Assembly: GCA_031761405.1 (NCBI GenBank)
Contig: JASEVX010000001.1
Coordinates: 20,921,584-20,985,583, forward strand
DNA from: Serripes groenlandicus
Lineage: Eukaryota > Mollusca > Bivalvia > Cardiida > Cardiidae
Length of the DNA: 64,000 nt
Reading direction: 5' to 3'
Shown: positions 9,875 through 20,221 of the stretch, piece after piece
Position numbering within the stretch: the stretch's first letter is position 1
Layout of the letters: each line of letters starts with the position of its first letter
The notes under the pieces: model-generated
The model's database searches: none
What the model was told of the DNA's origin: nothing
Seen by the model: only the letters and a program-made list of their open reading frames with translations
Made by a program: the position numbers and the translations under genes

Positions 9875-11128
9875 AACAAGAGGGCCATGATGGCCCTGGA
9901 ATCGCTCACCTGATTTTTTTTTTCACTTTAGCTATTTAAGCCCTGCCCCCTGGCAGTCATAGTTTCCGACCAATCAACTTGGCTTGAAGGAATCTGATAG
10001 AGGGTCACGCTAGGAACATTTCTACAACATTATTTGGAAATCTGCCAGACACTTTTGGAGGAGAAGATTTTTTAAGTTTTCACTATAGCCATAAAAGGCA
10101 AAATAGCCCCGCCCCCCCCTGGTGGCCATGTTTTTCGACCAATCAACTTAGCTTGAAGGAATCTGATAGAGGGTCATCCAAGGAACATTTCTACAAAATT
10201 ATTTGAAAATCAGCCCGACACTTTCGGAGGAGAAGATTTTTTAAGTTTTCACTTTGGCCATATAAGGCAAAATAGCCCCGCCCCCTGGCGGCCATGTTTT
10301 TCGACCAATCAACATGGCTCGAAGGAATCTGATAGAGGGTCACCCAAGGAACATTTCTACAAAATTATTTGAAAATCGGCCTGACACTTATGGAGGAGAA
10401 GATTTTTTAAGTTTTCACTATATAGCCATAAAAGGCAAAATAGCCCCGCCCCCTGGCGGCCATGCTTTTTGACCAATCAACATGGCTTGAAGGAATCTGA
10501 TAGAGGATCACCCAAGGAACATATCTACAAAATCATTTGAAAATCGGCCTGACACTTTTGCAGGAGAAGATTTTTTAAGTTTGCACTATAGCCATATAAG
10601 GCAAAATAGCCCCGCCCCCCCTGGCGGCCATGTTTTTCGACCAATCAACATGGCTTGAAGGAATCTGATAGAGGGTCACCCAAGGAACATTTCTACAAAA
10701 TTATTTGAAAATCGGCCAGACACTTTCGGAGGAGAAGATTTTTTAAGTTTTCACTATAGCCATATAAGGCAAAATAGCCCCGCCCCTCCTGGCGGCCATG
10801 TTTTTCGACCAATCAACATGGCTTGAAGGAATCTGATAGAGGGTCATCTAAGGAACATTTCTACAAAATTATTTGAAAATCTGCCAACCAGTTTGGGAGA
10901 AGAAGAATTTTGAAGTTTTTTCGGTTTCGTTGCCATGGAAACCAGAATTTTGCATGGATCCCAAAAATTTGAAGGACTTCTGGTGAGGTCATCGAAAGGA
11001 TGCTTTCTGTGAAGTTTCATCCAAATTGACCCACTGGTTACTGAGGAGAAGAAGTTGAAGGACGACGGACGATGGACAAAAGGCGATCACAATAACTCAC
11101 CTTGAGCAAAGCTCAGGTGAGCTAAAAA
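9875..11128 (+). mobile_element. Non-autonomous tandem-core element (AACAAGAGGGCC...GGTGAGCTAAAA)
   Basis: It starts AACAAGAGGGCCATGATGGC, a small hairpin, and ends CTCACCTTGAGC/GCTCAGGTGAG hairpin plus CTAAAA. The core is six units of about 170 bp with 'gaccaatcaacatggcttga', 'aggaatctgatagagggtca', 'ggaacatttctacaaaatta' and 'ggaggagaagattttttaag'. After the last unit comes a single-copy tail ('ttgccatggaaacc', 'gacgacggacgatggac'). No ORF. A reversed copy of the same family lies at 56497-57175. Class assignment (Helentron/pearl-like) is inference. Confidence 0.8.
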
Positions 11129-11623
11129 GAATGTAACAATTCACGGCACATCTGAGCTGCAACAATTTATGTATTTTACACCATTTTAACACCATTAGTT
11201 ATATCATGGCAGCCAGTCCAACAAATGGCATTCCTGCTGACACACTGACACTGATGGTGTTTTTGATATAAGTTTAGAAGGAAATTCAGACAAGTCAAAT
11301 ATGGTAATTCCCAGACGCCAAAAACAAAACAAGAATTACGCGTAATTAAATGTCTCGCTGTCCCCTGCTTTGACTATCAATGCAAGTGTATAAGGCAAAA
11401 AGTAAAATAACAAAACTTTAACTTTCAGCTATTAAACACAATTGTTTTTAAACAAGAAATTAAAAAAAAAAAAATCAAAGTTAAAATATACAAGAAATTT
11501 TACCCCAAAAAAAGGTCACACTCAGCATCATCAGCATACAATATGGCATTGTGCAAAAGGGTATTTGATGTCACTATATTCCAAATATGTAAGCCCTAGT
11601 ACCAGTACTTATGGAAAATATTA
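11129..11623. repeat. SINE-core remnant and family A repeat piece
   Basis: 'caccattttaacaccattagttatatcatggcagccagt' (near 11170-11210) matches the SINE body in reverse. 11440-11620 matches family A ('accccaaaaaaaggtcacac', 'cagcatcatcagcata', 'aagccctagtacc'). No gene recognised. Confidence 0.55.
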
Positions 11624-13389
11624 AACAAGAGGGCCATGATGGCCCTGGATCGCTCACCTTAATTATACAATGTACTGCAATGCAAAACACATCAAGGCAA
11701 TTATTCTGAATGCAACCTCCACAGTGCAATATTTTCCTTCATTTGGCCTAGTGATCTATATTTTTTTTACCTGATATGACCCATATTCCAACATGGACTA
11801 GATATCATCAAGACAGCATTCTGACGTTTCAACTTGCTCAAAGTAAAAATGCGGCCTCCGGAGTTGGAACAATATTTTCCTTTATTGACCTAGTTTCTGA
11901 TCCAATATGACCCATATTCGAACTTGACCTAGATATAATTCAGACAAACATTCTGACAAAATTCCAAGCTGCTGAAGCAAAAAATGTGGCATCCAAAGTG
12001 TTCACAAGATTTTCCTTCAATTTGATCTAGTGACCTAGTTTTTGACCCAGCATGACCCATATTCGAACTTGGCCTACATATCATCAAGAAAAACATTCTG
12101 ATAAAGTTTCATCATGCTGAAATTTAAAATGCAGTATCCAGAGTGTTAACAAGATAACCCTTCAATTTGGCCTAGTGACCTAGTTTTTAACCCAGCATGA
12201 CCCATATCCAAACTTGACCTAGATATATTTTAGACAAACATTTTGACCAAATTTCAAGCTGCTGAAGCAAAAAATACATCATCCAAATTGTTAACAAGAT
12301 TTTCCTTCAATTTGACCTAGTGACCTAGTTTTTGACCCTGCATGACCCATATTCGAACATGGGCTAAATATCATTCAGCTCAACATTCTGACAAATTTCA
12401 AGCCGCTGAAGCAAAACATGCGGCTTCTACAGAGTTAACAAGATTTTCCCTTAATTTGGCCTTGTGACCTAGTTTCTGATCAAATATGACCCATATTTAA
12501 ACTTGACCCAGATATCTTTAAGACAACATTCTGACAAAATTCCAAGCTGCTGAAGCAAAAAATGAGGCATCCAAAGTGTTAACACGATTTTCCTTCAATT
12601 TGGCCTAGTGACCTAGTTTTTGACTCTGCATGACTCATATTCGAACTTGGCCTAGATATCATACAGCTCAATATTCTGAACAAATTTCAAGCTGCTGAAG
12701 CAAAATATGCGGCTTCTACAGAGTTAACAAGATTTTCCCTCAATTTGGCCTAGTGACCTAGTTTTTGACCCGGTATGACCCATATTCGAACTTGGCCTAG
12801 ATATCATTCAGCTCAACATTCTGGACAACTTTCAAGTTGCTGAAGCAAAAAATGCGGCATCCAAAGTGTTAACAAGATTTTCCTTCAATTTGACCTAGTC
12901 ACCTAGTTTTTGACCCGGCATAACCCATATTTTCAAACTTGACCTAGATATTTTTAAGACAAACATTCTGACAAAATTTCAAACTGCTTAAGCAAAAATT
13001 GCTGCCTCTGGAGTGTTAACAAGATTTTCCTTCAATTTGACCTAGTAACCTACTTTTTGACCTGACGTGACCCATGTTCGAACTTGACCTACATATCATT
13101 AAGACAAACATTCTGATAAAGTTTCAACATGCTCAAGTTAAAAATGTAGCCTCCAGAGTGTTAACAAGATTTCCCTTCAATTCGACCTAGTGACCTAGTT
13201 CTTGACCTCATATGGCCCAGTTTCGAACTTGTCCAAGATTTTGAGGAGATGAACGTTCTGATTAACTTTCATGAAGATTGGATGCAAAATGTAGCCTGTA
13301 GAGTGTGTTGACGACGCACGACTGACGGACGCCGGACAAAATGTGATCCCAATAGCTCACCTTGCACTTCGTGCATAGGTGAGCTAAAA
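11624..13389 (+). mobile_element. Non-autonomous tandem-core element with about 145-bp units
   Basis: The start is AACAAGAGGGCCATGATGGC, identical to the element at 9875, but the core differs: about eleven units with 'tgacccatattcgaacttg', 'cctagatatcat', 'caacattctgacaaa', 'gctgctgaagcaaaa', 'gttaacaagattttccttca' and 'cctagtgacctagtttttga'. It ends ACGGACGCCGGAC, then a CTCACC...GGTGAG hairpin and AGCTAAAA. So the same ends carry a different core. It abuts the next element at 13390 with no spacer. Confidence 0.8.
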
Positions 13390-13958
13390 AACAAGAGGCC
13401 CGTGAGGGCCTCTGCTCAACTGGCATTGATCTGGCTTGTTTCAAAAGGAACCAATATGTCATCAATATTCAGGTTTTCGAAAGAAACCGAGCTCCCATGG
13501 ATATCTAACTACTGTATAAGTTTCGTTGAGATACAATCAAAAGTGAAGATTGTATCGTGTAAACAAGCTCTTTTATAGCAATTTTGACCATTTCAAGGGC
13601 CATAATCCAGTCATGCATGGGTGGATCTGGCTGTTTTTCGAAAGGAACCGAGCTCTCATAGATATCTAACTACTGTATAAGTTTGGTTGGGATACAATCA
13701 AAAGTGAAGACTGTATCGTGTTAACAAGCTCTTTTATAGCAATTTTGACCATTTCAATGGCCATAATCCAGTCATGCATGGGCGGATCTGGCTGGTTTTC
13801 GAAAGGAACCGAGCTCTGATGGATATCTAACTACTGTATAAGTTTGGTTGAGATACAATCAGTGAAGACTGTATCGTGTTAACAAGAAATTGTTTACGGA
13901 CGGACGGACAACTCGCCACGACATAAGCCCTTCTGGCATTTGGCCAGTAGAGCTAAAA
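13390..13958 (+). mobile_element. Non-autonomous tandem-core element (AACAAGAGGCCC start)
   Basis: It starts AACAAGAGGCCCGTGAGGGC, a GAGGCCC/GGGCCTC hairpin, and ends 'ggcatttggccagtagagctaaaaa'. The core is three units of about 170 bp ('gaaaggaaccgagctc', 'atatctaactactgtataag', 'gatacaatcaaaagtgaaga', 'caatttcaagggccataat'), the same core as at 1345-1862. Its first bases overlap the final A-run of the preceding element. Confidence 0.8.
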
Positions 13959-14395
13959 ATCAAAACTTTAACGTTGAGCTTAACGCAAAATTGAAAAATC
14001 CAAGAAATGAAAAAGATAAAAATTCAAGTGTTTGACCCAAAAACCCGTTTAATATGTTGAAGTACTTTATATGAAATATGTGTGCACAATTTGAAATCAA
14101 TCTAACAAAAAATGAGGATGTTATGACCAATTCTCAAAGTCAACCAAAAATCACCAAAATCATGTTTTTTACCCCAAAAATAAGGTCACACTCAGTATCA
14201 TTAGCATACAATGTGAAGAAGGGTATTAGATGTAACTACATTCGAAAAATGAAAGCCCTAGTACCAGTACTTATTCAGAAAAGTTAAAGAAATGTAACTT
14301 TAACGTTGAGCTAAACGCAAATAGTTGACGCCGGCGCCAGAAAAGCAACACCTTAGTCTCGCTTTCGCAACTTCGTCGCAGCGAGACAATTATGA
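13959..14395 (+). repeat. Family A repeat unit and terminal hairpin
   Basis: Family A sequence ('acttctc..aaagtcaacc', 'accccaaaaataaggtcaca', 'gaagaagggtattagatg') is followed by GACGCCGGCGCCAG and a strong hairpin GTCTCGCT/AGCGAGAC near 14358-14386. No coding sequence. The repeat ends a few bases from the exon donor at 14402. Confidence 0.6.
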
Positions 14396-14402
14396 AGCAT
14401 AC

Positions 14403-14469
14403 CTTAACAGTTTCTGCCTCTCCTTTTCAACATCAAATGGATCATCATCAATATCTTCATCAGAATTAT
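14403..14469 (-). CDS. Small acidic exon, function unknown
   Basis: Acceptor TTTTAATCCCCAG (AG at 14471-14470), 67 bases, then donor AAG|GTATGC (GT at 14402-14401). Phase 1 in, phase 2 out. The translation is NSDEDIDDDPFDVEKERQKL plus L and a split Arg codon: an acidic stretch followed by the start of a charged helix. The split codon AG|G joins in phase to the exon at 9054-8931 across a 5.3-kb intron full of repeats. It does not join in phase to the SET exon at 15000-14862, so at least one exon is unseen between them or they belong to different genes. Confidence 0.55.
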
Positions 14470-14861
14470 CTGGGGATTAAAACAGACTTAAAACGACTTG
14501 TTCTATATTATAATATAGCATATTAATATTATATACATGCAAAACTCTACCAAATAGTGTAACCTTGATCTTGAGATAATGACATGGTTGTTCTTCACTG
14601 CACATTATCTCAAAGATTGTCAGATTGATGCTTATTTTCAGGTTTTCTCTTTCATCATATTCTTAATTTTGCATTTTGTTCAGCTCTGCGAAGGATTTTA
14701 TCAGGAATGAGGTATCAAAAGTAACCAATATTGTTAAAATAGGATGTTTTTGATAATTACTATTATACAAATGAAAGTAAGTTTAGTTTTGCATAATGCT
14801 GAAAATAAGACCACAATACATCCTCACTAAAGTTAGAAAACTATCGGAAAATGAAACTTAC
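14470..14861. other. Intronic sequence with a dispersed repeat
   Basis: 14560-14660 carries 'accttgatcttgagataatg', 'ttcttcactgcac' and 'ttatctcaaagattgt', which looks like a dispersed repeat. I searched this interval for the missing C-terminal half of the SET domain and did not find it. Confidence 0.45.
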
Positions 14862-15000
14862 CACATGTACTTCCCATTGTGTTTAAAGCCAAACAGATAT
14901 GCAGTACATTTTGAATTGGCTGTTTCTGCAACCCTTCTTCCACGGTACTCAAGGAGGAAGACCCCTTTACAAAATTTCTTTGTAGTAAATAATCCATTTC
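14862..15000 (-). CDS. Exon with N-terminal half of a SET lysine-methyltransferase domain
   Basis: A textbook acceptor TGTCTGCTTTCAG (AG at 15002-15001), 139 bases and donor ATGTG|GTAAGT (GT at 14861-14860) frame this exon. Phase 1 in, phase 2 out, 45 whole codons. The reading GLFTTKKFCKGVFLLEYRG matches the SET N-terminal motif (G-x-G-hydrophobic, K-G, E-Y-x-G), followed by a short insert and 'YLFGFKHNGKYM', the strand before the missing W-I-D-A segment. SET proteins transfer methyl from S-adenosylmethionine to lysine. The catalytic NH and Tyr motifs would be in the next exon, which I could not locate. The first motif has GNGLF where GRGLF is usual. Confidence 0.72.
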
Positions 15001-15099
15001 CTGAAAGCAGACAATAAAGTCAAAAATTCATATTAAAAAAATACACCTGTAACAACTGAAGTGCATCATCATCAGGAACAAAACCTTTATTCAGAACTT

Positions 15100-15555
15100 A
15101 TACATAGGGTTGTTACGATATCCCGGTATATTGTGGTATGAAGCAAACTTGTGTCATACTGCAGTACAAAATCAACATTCTCATCAAGGTCTACAATTGT
15201 GTGAAGTTTCATTGAATTCCCATTGACAGTTAAAAAGTTATGGCGAAGACACAATGAAATCCATATTGTATAACTTTGACCGGTAGGTGACCTTGACCTT
15301 TGAAATAAGAGCAGAGATAGTGTGCACGACACCTACACATACAGCTTTACGACTGTGTGAAGTTTCATTTAATTCCAATAAATAGACGAATTATAGATAT
15401 GAAATCCAAACTGTATAATTTTAACTTAGGTGCGATCTTGACCTTTGAGTTAAGAGAACAGATATTGTATGTAAACCACATACTCATTGCGTTGTACAAT
15501 TGTGTTGAGTTTCAGTTAATTCCAATTGATATCTAAAAAGTTATGGCGAAGACAC
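15100..15555. repeat. Tandem-type dispersed repeat, about 150-bp units
   Basis: Units share 'tgtgtgaagtttcatt', 'aattccnattgana', 'agttatggcgaagacac', 'aaatccatattgtataa' and 'gaccttgacctttgannnaagag'. Two and a half units are present. The apparent 81-codon minus ORF in it is a by-product. Confidence 0.65.
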
Positions 15556-15585
15556 TACTAAATTGTGGCAATCCGTAGCCAAATT

Positions 15586-15855
15586 TTGGCGATTCACCAG
15601 CAAGACACCAGCATTTCTGTGGCTCCAATGAGAGTCCACCAAGGTAATCCTGGAGTGCACAATGATGAAGTCATGGACCTGGGTTCACCAGCCCAGGGTA
15701 TATCCAACTTCCAAGGCTCTACAGATGCACAATTATTACAGTACCATGGCACCAACCAGACAGAATGCAGCTTCACTGAGGCAATCTTTGGGAGAGCCTT
15801 GGCTCAAATCTTTACACTGGGACGTCACTGTTTTGTCAGAATGTTTTACCAGGAA
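15586..15855 (+). CDS. Open GC-richer block, possible exon, unassigned
   Basis: This block is open on the plus strand from about 15565 to 15939 and is clearly richer in GC than its AT-rich neighbours. A possible acceptor 'ggcgattcaccag' lies at its left edge and a strong donor-like GAACAT|GTGAGT at 15856. The translation contains 'VAPMRVHQGNPGVHNDEVMD' and 'QYHGTNQTECSF'. It is also partly open on the minus strand. I do not recognise a domain. It could be an exon, a retrocopy piece or part of a transposon. Confidence 0.3.
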
Positions 15856-15932
15856 CATGTGAGTGACTGCAAGTCAATATTTAGGCTTTATCAAGGACAT
15901 CAACATCTAAATTGGGATATAGCAGCACAGCG

Positions 15933-16210
15933 TGATTGATTGATTGGGGTTAAACACCATTTTTAACATTTTCACATATCATATCACGGCAGCCAGTTCA
16001 CCTACTCATGTGTTTCCTTGTTTTCTCACACCAGTACTCCACACAACAATCTTCCCGACCAACAGGCTGCTTTTCCACATAAACTAAGCCTATTGGTGGA
16101 AGAAGAATGATGCATATCGCATTGACGTTTGTCAAACATCGAAAAGAAATATGGCCGAGTCGGGATTCAAACTCACAACCCCAGGATTGACAGCCCGCGT
16201 CACTACCGCC
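15933..16210 (-). mobile_element. tRNA-headed SINE, near full length, reversed
   Basis: Read on the minus strand: a tRNA-like head ending in GAGTTTGAATCCCGACTCGG, then the body 'catttcttttc..gatgtttgacaaa', 'accaataggcttagt', 'gtgtggagtactggtgtgag', 'gtgaactggctgccgtgata', and a (CAAT)n tail at the low-coordinate end. It matches the SINEs at 44373, 49130 and 49707. More diverged than those. Confidence 0.8.
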
Positions 16211-16321
16211 AGCAGTGTGAATTGGGTCTTAGATTTGCTGACACCTGAGTATTTCTTACCTTACATGGCTGTGCCTCAAGACTGGCCTTTAACTGAAAAT
16301 GGTAAACATAAGTTAATTATA
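16211..16321. other. Spacer with a splice-like micro-exon, unconfirmed
   Basis: On the minus strand a pyrimidine-rich 'ccattttcag' and a consensus AAG|GTAAGA frame 33 open bases (LKASLEAQPCK). Its phase does not fit the SET exon, so I do not call it a gene piece. Confidence 0.25.
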
Positions 16322-17674
16322 TACCGTATATCCGCGGCCATAAGTCGAATTTTTGAGACTCAAATTTTGGTGTTGAAGCAGGGACTCGACTTATGACTGA
16401 ATGACAATCTCTCCTAAGGCTATATTTTACACGCGACAAACAGTTTTAGGGCTAATGCAAGTCTGTTGTAACTACAGCCTATTCCAGGAGAAATTACAAC
16501 CGTTTTGCATATATAACCATCGACTTGTCAAGAGGTACCTCATTGTAAAGTGTGTGTACAGTACAGTTACTACTGGTCACGTATTTGTAACTTTAAATGC
16601 AGATGTAGCAGACAATGTTGGAAAACGTTGTGAGAAATAGAGATACTGCTTTTTATCAGCGATGCATCCTTTCCTTAATTTTTTTTTTATCTAGTTTCAA
16701 AGCCGTAAACAAAGGAAAAATAAATATCATACCCTTTAAAATCCTTTTTAATTCAAAGTTAATTTGTCCAATTTAAAGAAAATGTAGTAATTTCTCCTTT
16801 TGTCAGAGCTCTATCAAGAGAAGTCTGCTGCAGATGCGTATAAATGCATGTGAAAATGGGTAAGAGTGAAATCTATATAGACCTTTATTTCCGCAAACCA
16901 TTTTCCCCAACAAATGAGCTACGTCATAAAAAAAAGAGTACGTGCACTTTAATCACACAAGTAAGCTAATAGGATCGTAGATTTAACATTAATTTATATG
17001 GGTGTTTTTCATTTGTCGCGTCTCAATCCCAGCTGGTAAATTAGTGACGTCATTTATTTGAGCCCTGTGTTTTTCACTCGACAAACAGTTTAGTTATAGG
17101 GCTAATGCAAGTCGGTTGTAACTACAGCCTGTTCCAGGGGAAATTACAACCGTTTGCATATAACTATAGAGTCCAAACTTCTTTCCATAGACCTTTACGA
17201 CCCTTGTCTTCACCACTCTGTGAATTACACACACTTTTAATAAACTTCGTCAATGCAATTACTCATTCCTGTGTTTGTTTTACTTTTAACTAATCATTTT
17301 TTGAAAACAATGAAAGGATTAATTTTCATGTGTGAAATCGGACAAATGTGTCTTAAGGGTTGACATCGACAAAACCCTTTGTTCGAGTTTCGCGCTTTTA
17401 TTTTTATAGATTTAAACATATATTAAGAAATTTGGACTAGTTAGTTGGTTTGGCTTATTTGGATTTATAAAATCAGGTTTGTGCATTATTATCATAATGT
17501 ATCATTATCCAGTTTTACATCGAGAAACATTTTTTTTTTAAATTTTTTGCCGAGATTTTTAAAATGTCGACCCCCGACTTATGGCTGGGAGTAACCTCAA
17601 AACCGCCGAAATTGGGGTCAAACTGGACCCTCGACTAATGGCCGAAGTCGACTTATGGCCGCGGATATACGGTA
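16322..17674. mobile_element. DNA transposon-like element with perfect 27-bp inverted ends and TA flanks
   Basis: 16322-16348 and 17648-17674 are perfect inverted complements over 27 bp, starting TA then CCGTATATCCGCGGCCATAA. Read as TA target duplication plus 25-bp inverted repeats, this is a Tc1/mariner-like arrangement. The 1.35-kb interior has no transposase ORF, so it would be non-autonomous. It contains a roughly 105-bp direct repeat at about 16420-16520 and 17065-17170 ('cgacaaacagtt', 'gggctaatgcaagtc', 'ggttgtaactacagcct', 'ttacaaccg'), and each copy contains a GGTTGTAA...TTACAACC hairpin. Confidence 0.8.
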
Positions 17675-17726
17675 GTTGTTAGTGGTGTTGAATTATTTGT
17701 AAAACGGGACCATTCTGTTTTGATGT

Positions 17727-17917
17727 TTAACCCTTTCCCTCATACAACTTATTTGCAGCAGACGACTTTGAACATATTTTATCAAAAAATGGAAAATCTC
17801 TATAATTGAATGGATAACCAATGACTAAGTGGAAAACATTGTGGCCAAATGTGAAATTGCTCAAAAGTCGTCTACTACTATTGCGTTAAAATGCGTCTGC
17901 ACGTGGGAAAGGGTTAA
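17727..17917. mobile_element. TTAA-flanked MITE (piggyBac-type)
   Basis: TTAA 17727-17730, CCCTTTCCCTCATACA; the far end ACGTGGGAAAGGG is followed by TTAA 17914-17917. The interior resembles the 4626 copy reversed ('ggaaaatctctataattga', 'ggataaccaatgacta', 'gaaattgctc'). Confidence 0.8.
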
Positions 17918-18074
17918 CGTTGTTAGGTTTGAATACAACCACTTAATCAGCTAAAATTCATTAGGAATACTTCTTTCTTATTAGAATCAATCTACGTATC
18001 CGAAATTTAAGTCAGCTTAAATCTCAAACAGAATGACTAACGTAGGGCTTTAAAGCCTCAAATGGCCACTTTAT

Positions 18075-18296
18075 TTAACCCTTTACCAGATATAACAAAT
18101 CTGTAGCACGACTTTGAAATCATCTGCACGAAATTATGAAAATTCTCTATAAATGAAAGTGTAATTATTAAAAAGAGTTGGAAACATTATGGCAAAAGGA
18201 GAAATTGCTTGTTTTGAGTAATTGCTCCTATTGTAACTGTTTTCAATAGGCGTCAGAAAGCATCTATATGACTCATATAATGAGGGAAAGGGTTAA
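18075..18296. mobile_element. TTAA-flanked MITE (piggyBac-type)
   Basis: TTAA 18075-18078 followed by CCCTTTACCAGATATA. The far end TATAATGAGGGAAAGGG is followed by TTAA 18293-18296. The interior has 'aaaaggagaaattgcttgttttgag' and 'aggcgtcagaaagcat'. No ORF. Confidence 0.8.
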
Positions 18297-20221
18297 GGGC
18301 ATTGCTAGATATTAGGTGTCCAGGAGCTATCATATGTATTTTTTCCCCGAAACGAGACATCTCGTCTTGTAAATTTTATAACACCAAACAGATTCAAAAT
18401 GTCTATTACGCACACCATATTTACAGCCGATTCTTGGCGATAGTGTGCGATAGATAAGGGTAGGTCACATGACCGTCATACTTCGAGATTTAGGCCAATC
18501 ACTATCTAGAATGCATACCACCAGATTTGACACTCGATCATGCCTTCAAACCAATCAATACTATTTTTCAGTTAAAGAAGTTTAGGGGAAAATAATTTCA
18601 ATAAACCACTTATTGACTTAATAAAAAAAAAAAAAGGATATTATTAAAGAATGTCCCTATATTAATTTAATTGTCAAAGATTGTTATTTTGTTTACACGA
18701 ATCTATAGGAAATTCTTTTTTAATTGCTGATTTTTGCCATAAGGATCTATCAGATTCACAGTCAGCTGTCAAAAAAGACCTATAAATCTAAATCACATTT
18801 TTGTCCATTTTAGTTAAATTCTTTTTAAGAAGAAAAACTAAGGAAGACGGAAGGAAAAAAAACATATTGTAATGGGTTTTCGTGCAGTCTCTTCTTTCTA
18901 AAAATTGGAAATGTCATTTAAGAAAGTATTACCTACACTCATTCTTATTTGTTTTAAAAGTTATTATGTAAAAGTTCAGTGCACTAAATGTGTGTTCATA
19001 ATACAACTTACTAGATATAATAGTGTATTTATTGGTCTTTAGATTGAAAGCACTGACAGACAGACTCAATATCAGAAATTATTCCTGCTACCACAATGCA
19101 TGTGGTTTGATAACATGATTCATTCCATATGGGAATCTAATGAATCATGGTCAAGCCAATCTTTTTGATAAATTTGATGCTGGATAGATTATGACACATG
19201 ACTAGAGAAAATAGCATAATAAATGTCAGAGGGTACCAGTATTTCCCAAAGTACACATAATTTAGGTTTGTAAGAAAAATGGTCTGGCTCCAAAGTCCAA
19301 TGAGTTGAAAATGGAACCAACTTTTTTAATTTGGCGAAAGTGTTGGCGCAAAGGACAGATAAGCCAGGGAGAACCCTGATACATATTTTTAAATGTGGTC
19401 TTCTATTGCTGGAGGGAACATATGTTTGTTACACCCTCTGGCAGTGGAAGACCCGTTATCTATAATGAGAGACCATTGTTTTACAAATTTATTCAAATCT
19501 GATTTGTTTCAATCATAGATTTTTTAAATGAATTTTTCTTATCTTGTTGCACTTTTGTGTTTCCTTTCTTGGTCAATGTTTAAGACTTATAATAAGCCTT
19601 ATTTGACGGTCAGAAATCAGAGATGTATATATGCATAACCCTTTCGCAATGCAACCCCATCTCTGAAGGCAGACTAAGCGAAAGTCGTTAGTCCTTGAAG
19701 GCCCAAACCCTACCCACCAGTCTCAGGTGTGGGTAGGTAGGTAGGAAGGGAAATTCTTTTTTGTTTACTTTAAAAGAAAAATAGAGGGTTCAAAATGATT
19801 TCACCGTGTAAACAACTTTAAAAATGAAAGACTAAGTTTGGTAATTGTCAGACACATATATATATATATTTATTTTTCATTTATTGTTCTGACACTGGCA
19901 TGTTTTGAAGTTTTATTTCACATTTTTACCCCCTGTCAGAAATGGCTGCATGGACCCCAACATTTGAACATCAAACTTACCATTGAAGGATGAATTTTGT
20001 CATTGTCAGATATAAACATTGTGTTTATCATATCATATCATAAGGATCAGCCAGATAAACAGGAGAAAATTCTCCTGTGACAAGCAATTCTGCATGAATG
20101 ACACCAGACTAATTATAAAAAAACAAACTCTGACAGGCGCTAAAAGACGGGATCATACCTTTAATGGGACACCAAGAGTCAGAATTCAGGAACAAAACTT
20201 TCAAGATACGGGAATACCTAT
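18297..20221. other. AT-rich intergenic stretch, no gene recognised
   Basis: Long AT-rich sequence with frequent stops. Small items only: a (TA)n run near 19855-19866, a 'gtaggtaggtagg' run near 19735, and poly-A at 18624. I could not support any exon, RNA or mobile element. Confidence 0.45.

Noticed and set aside
16263..16295. 33-bp micro-exon upstream of the SET exon
   Set aside because: Splice signals are good, but the phase does not match the SET exon, and 33 open bases are not enough support alone.
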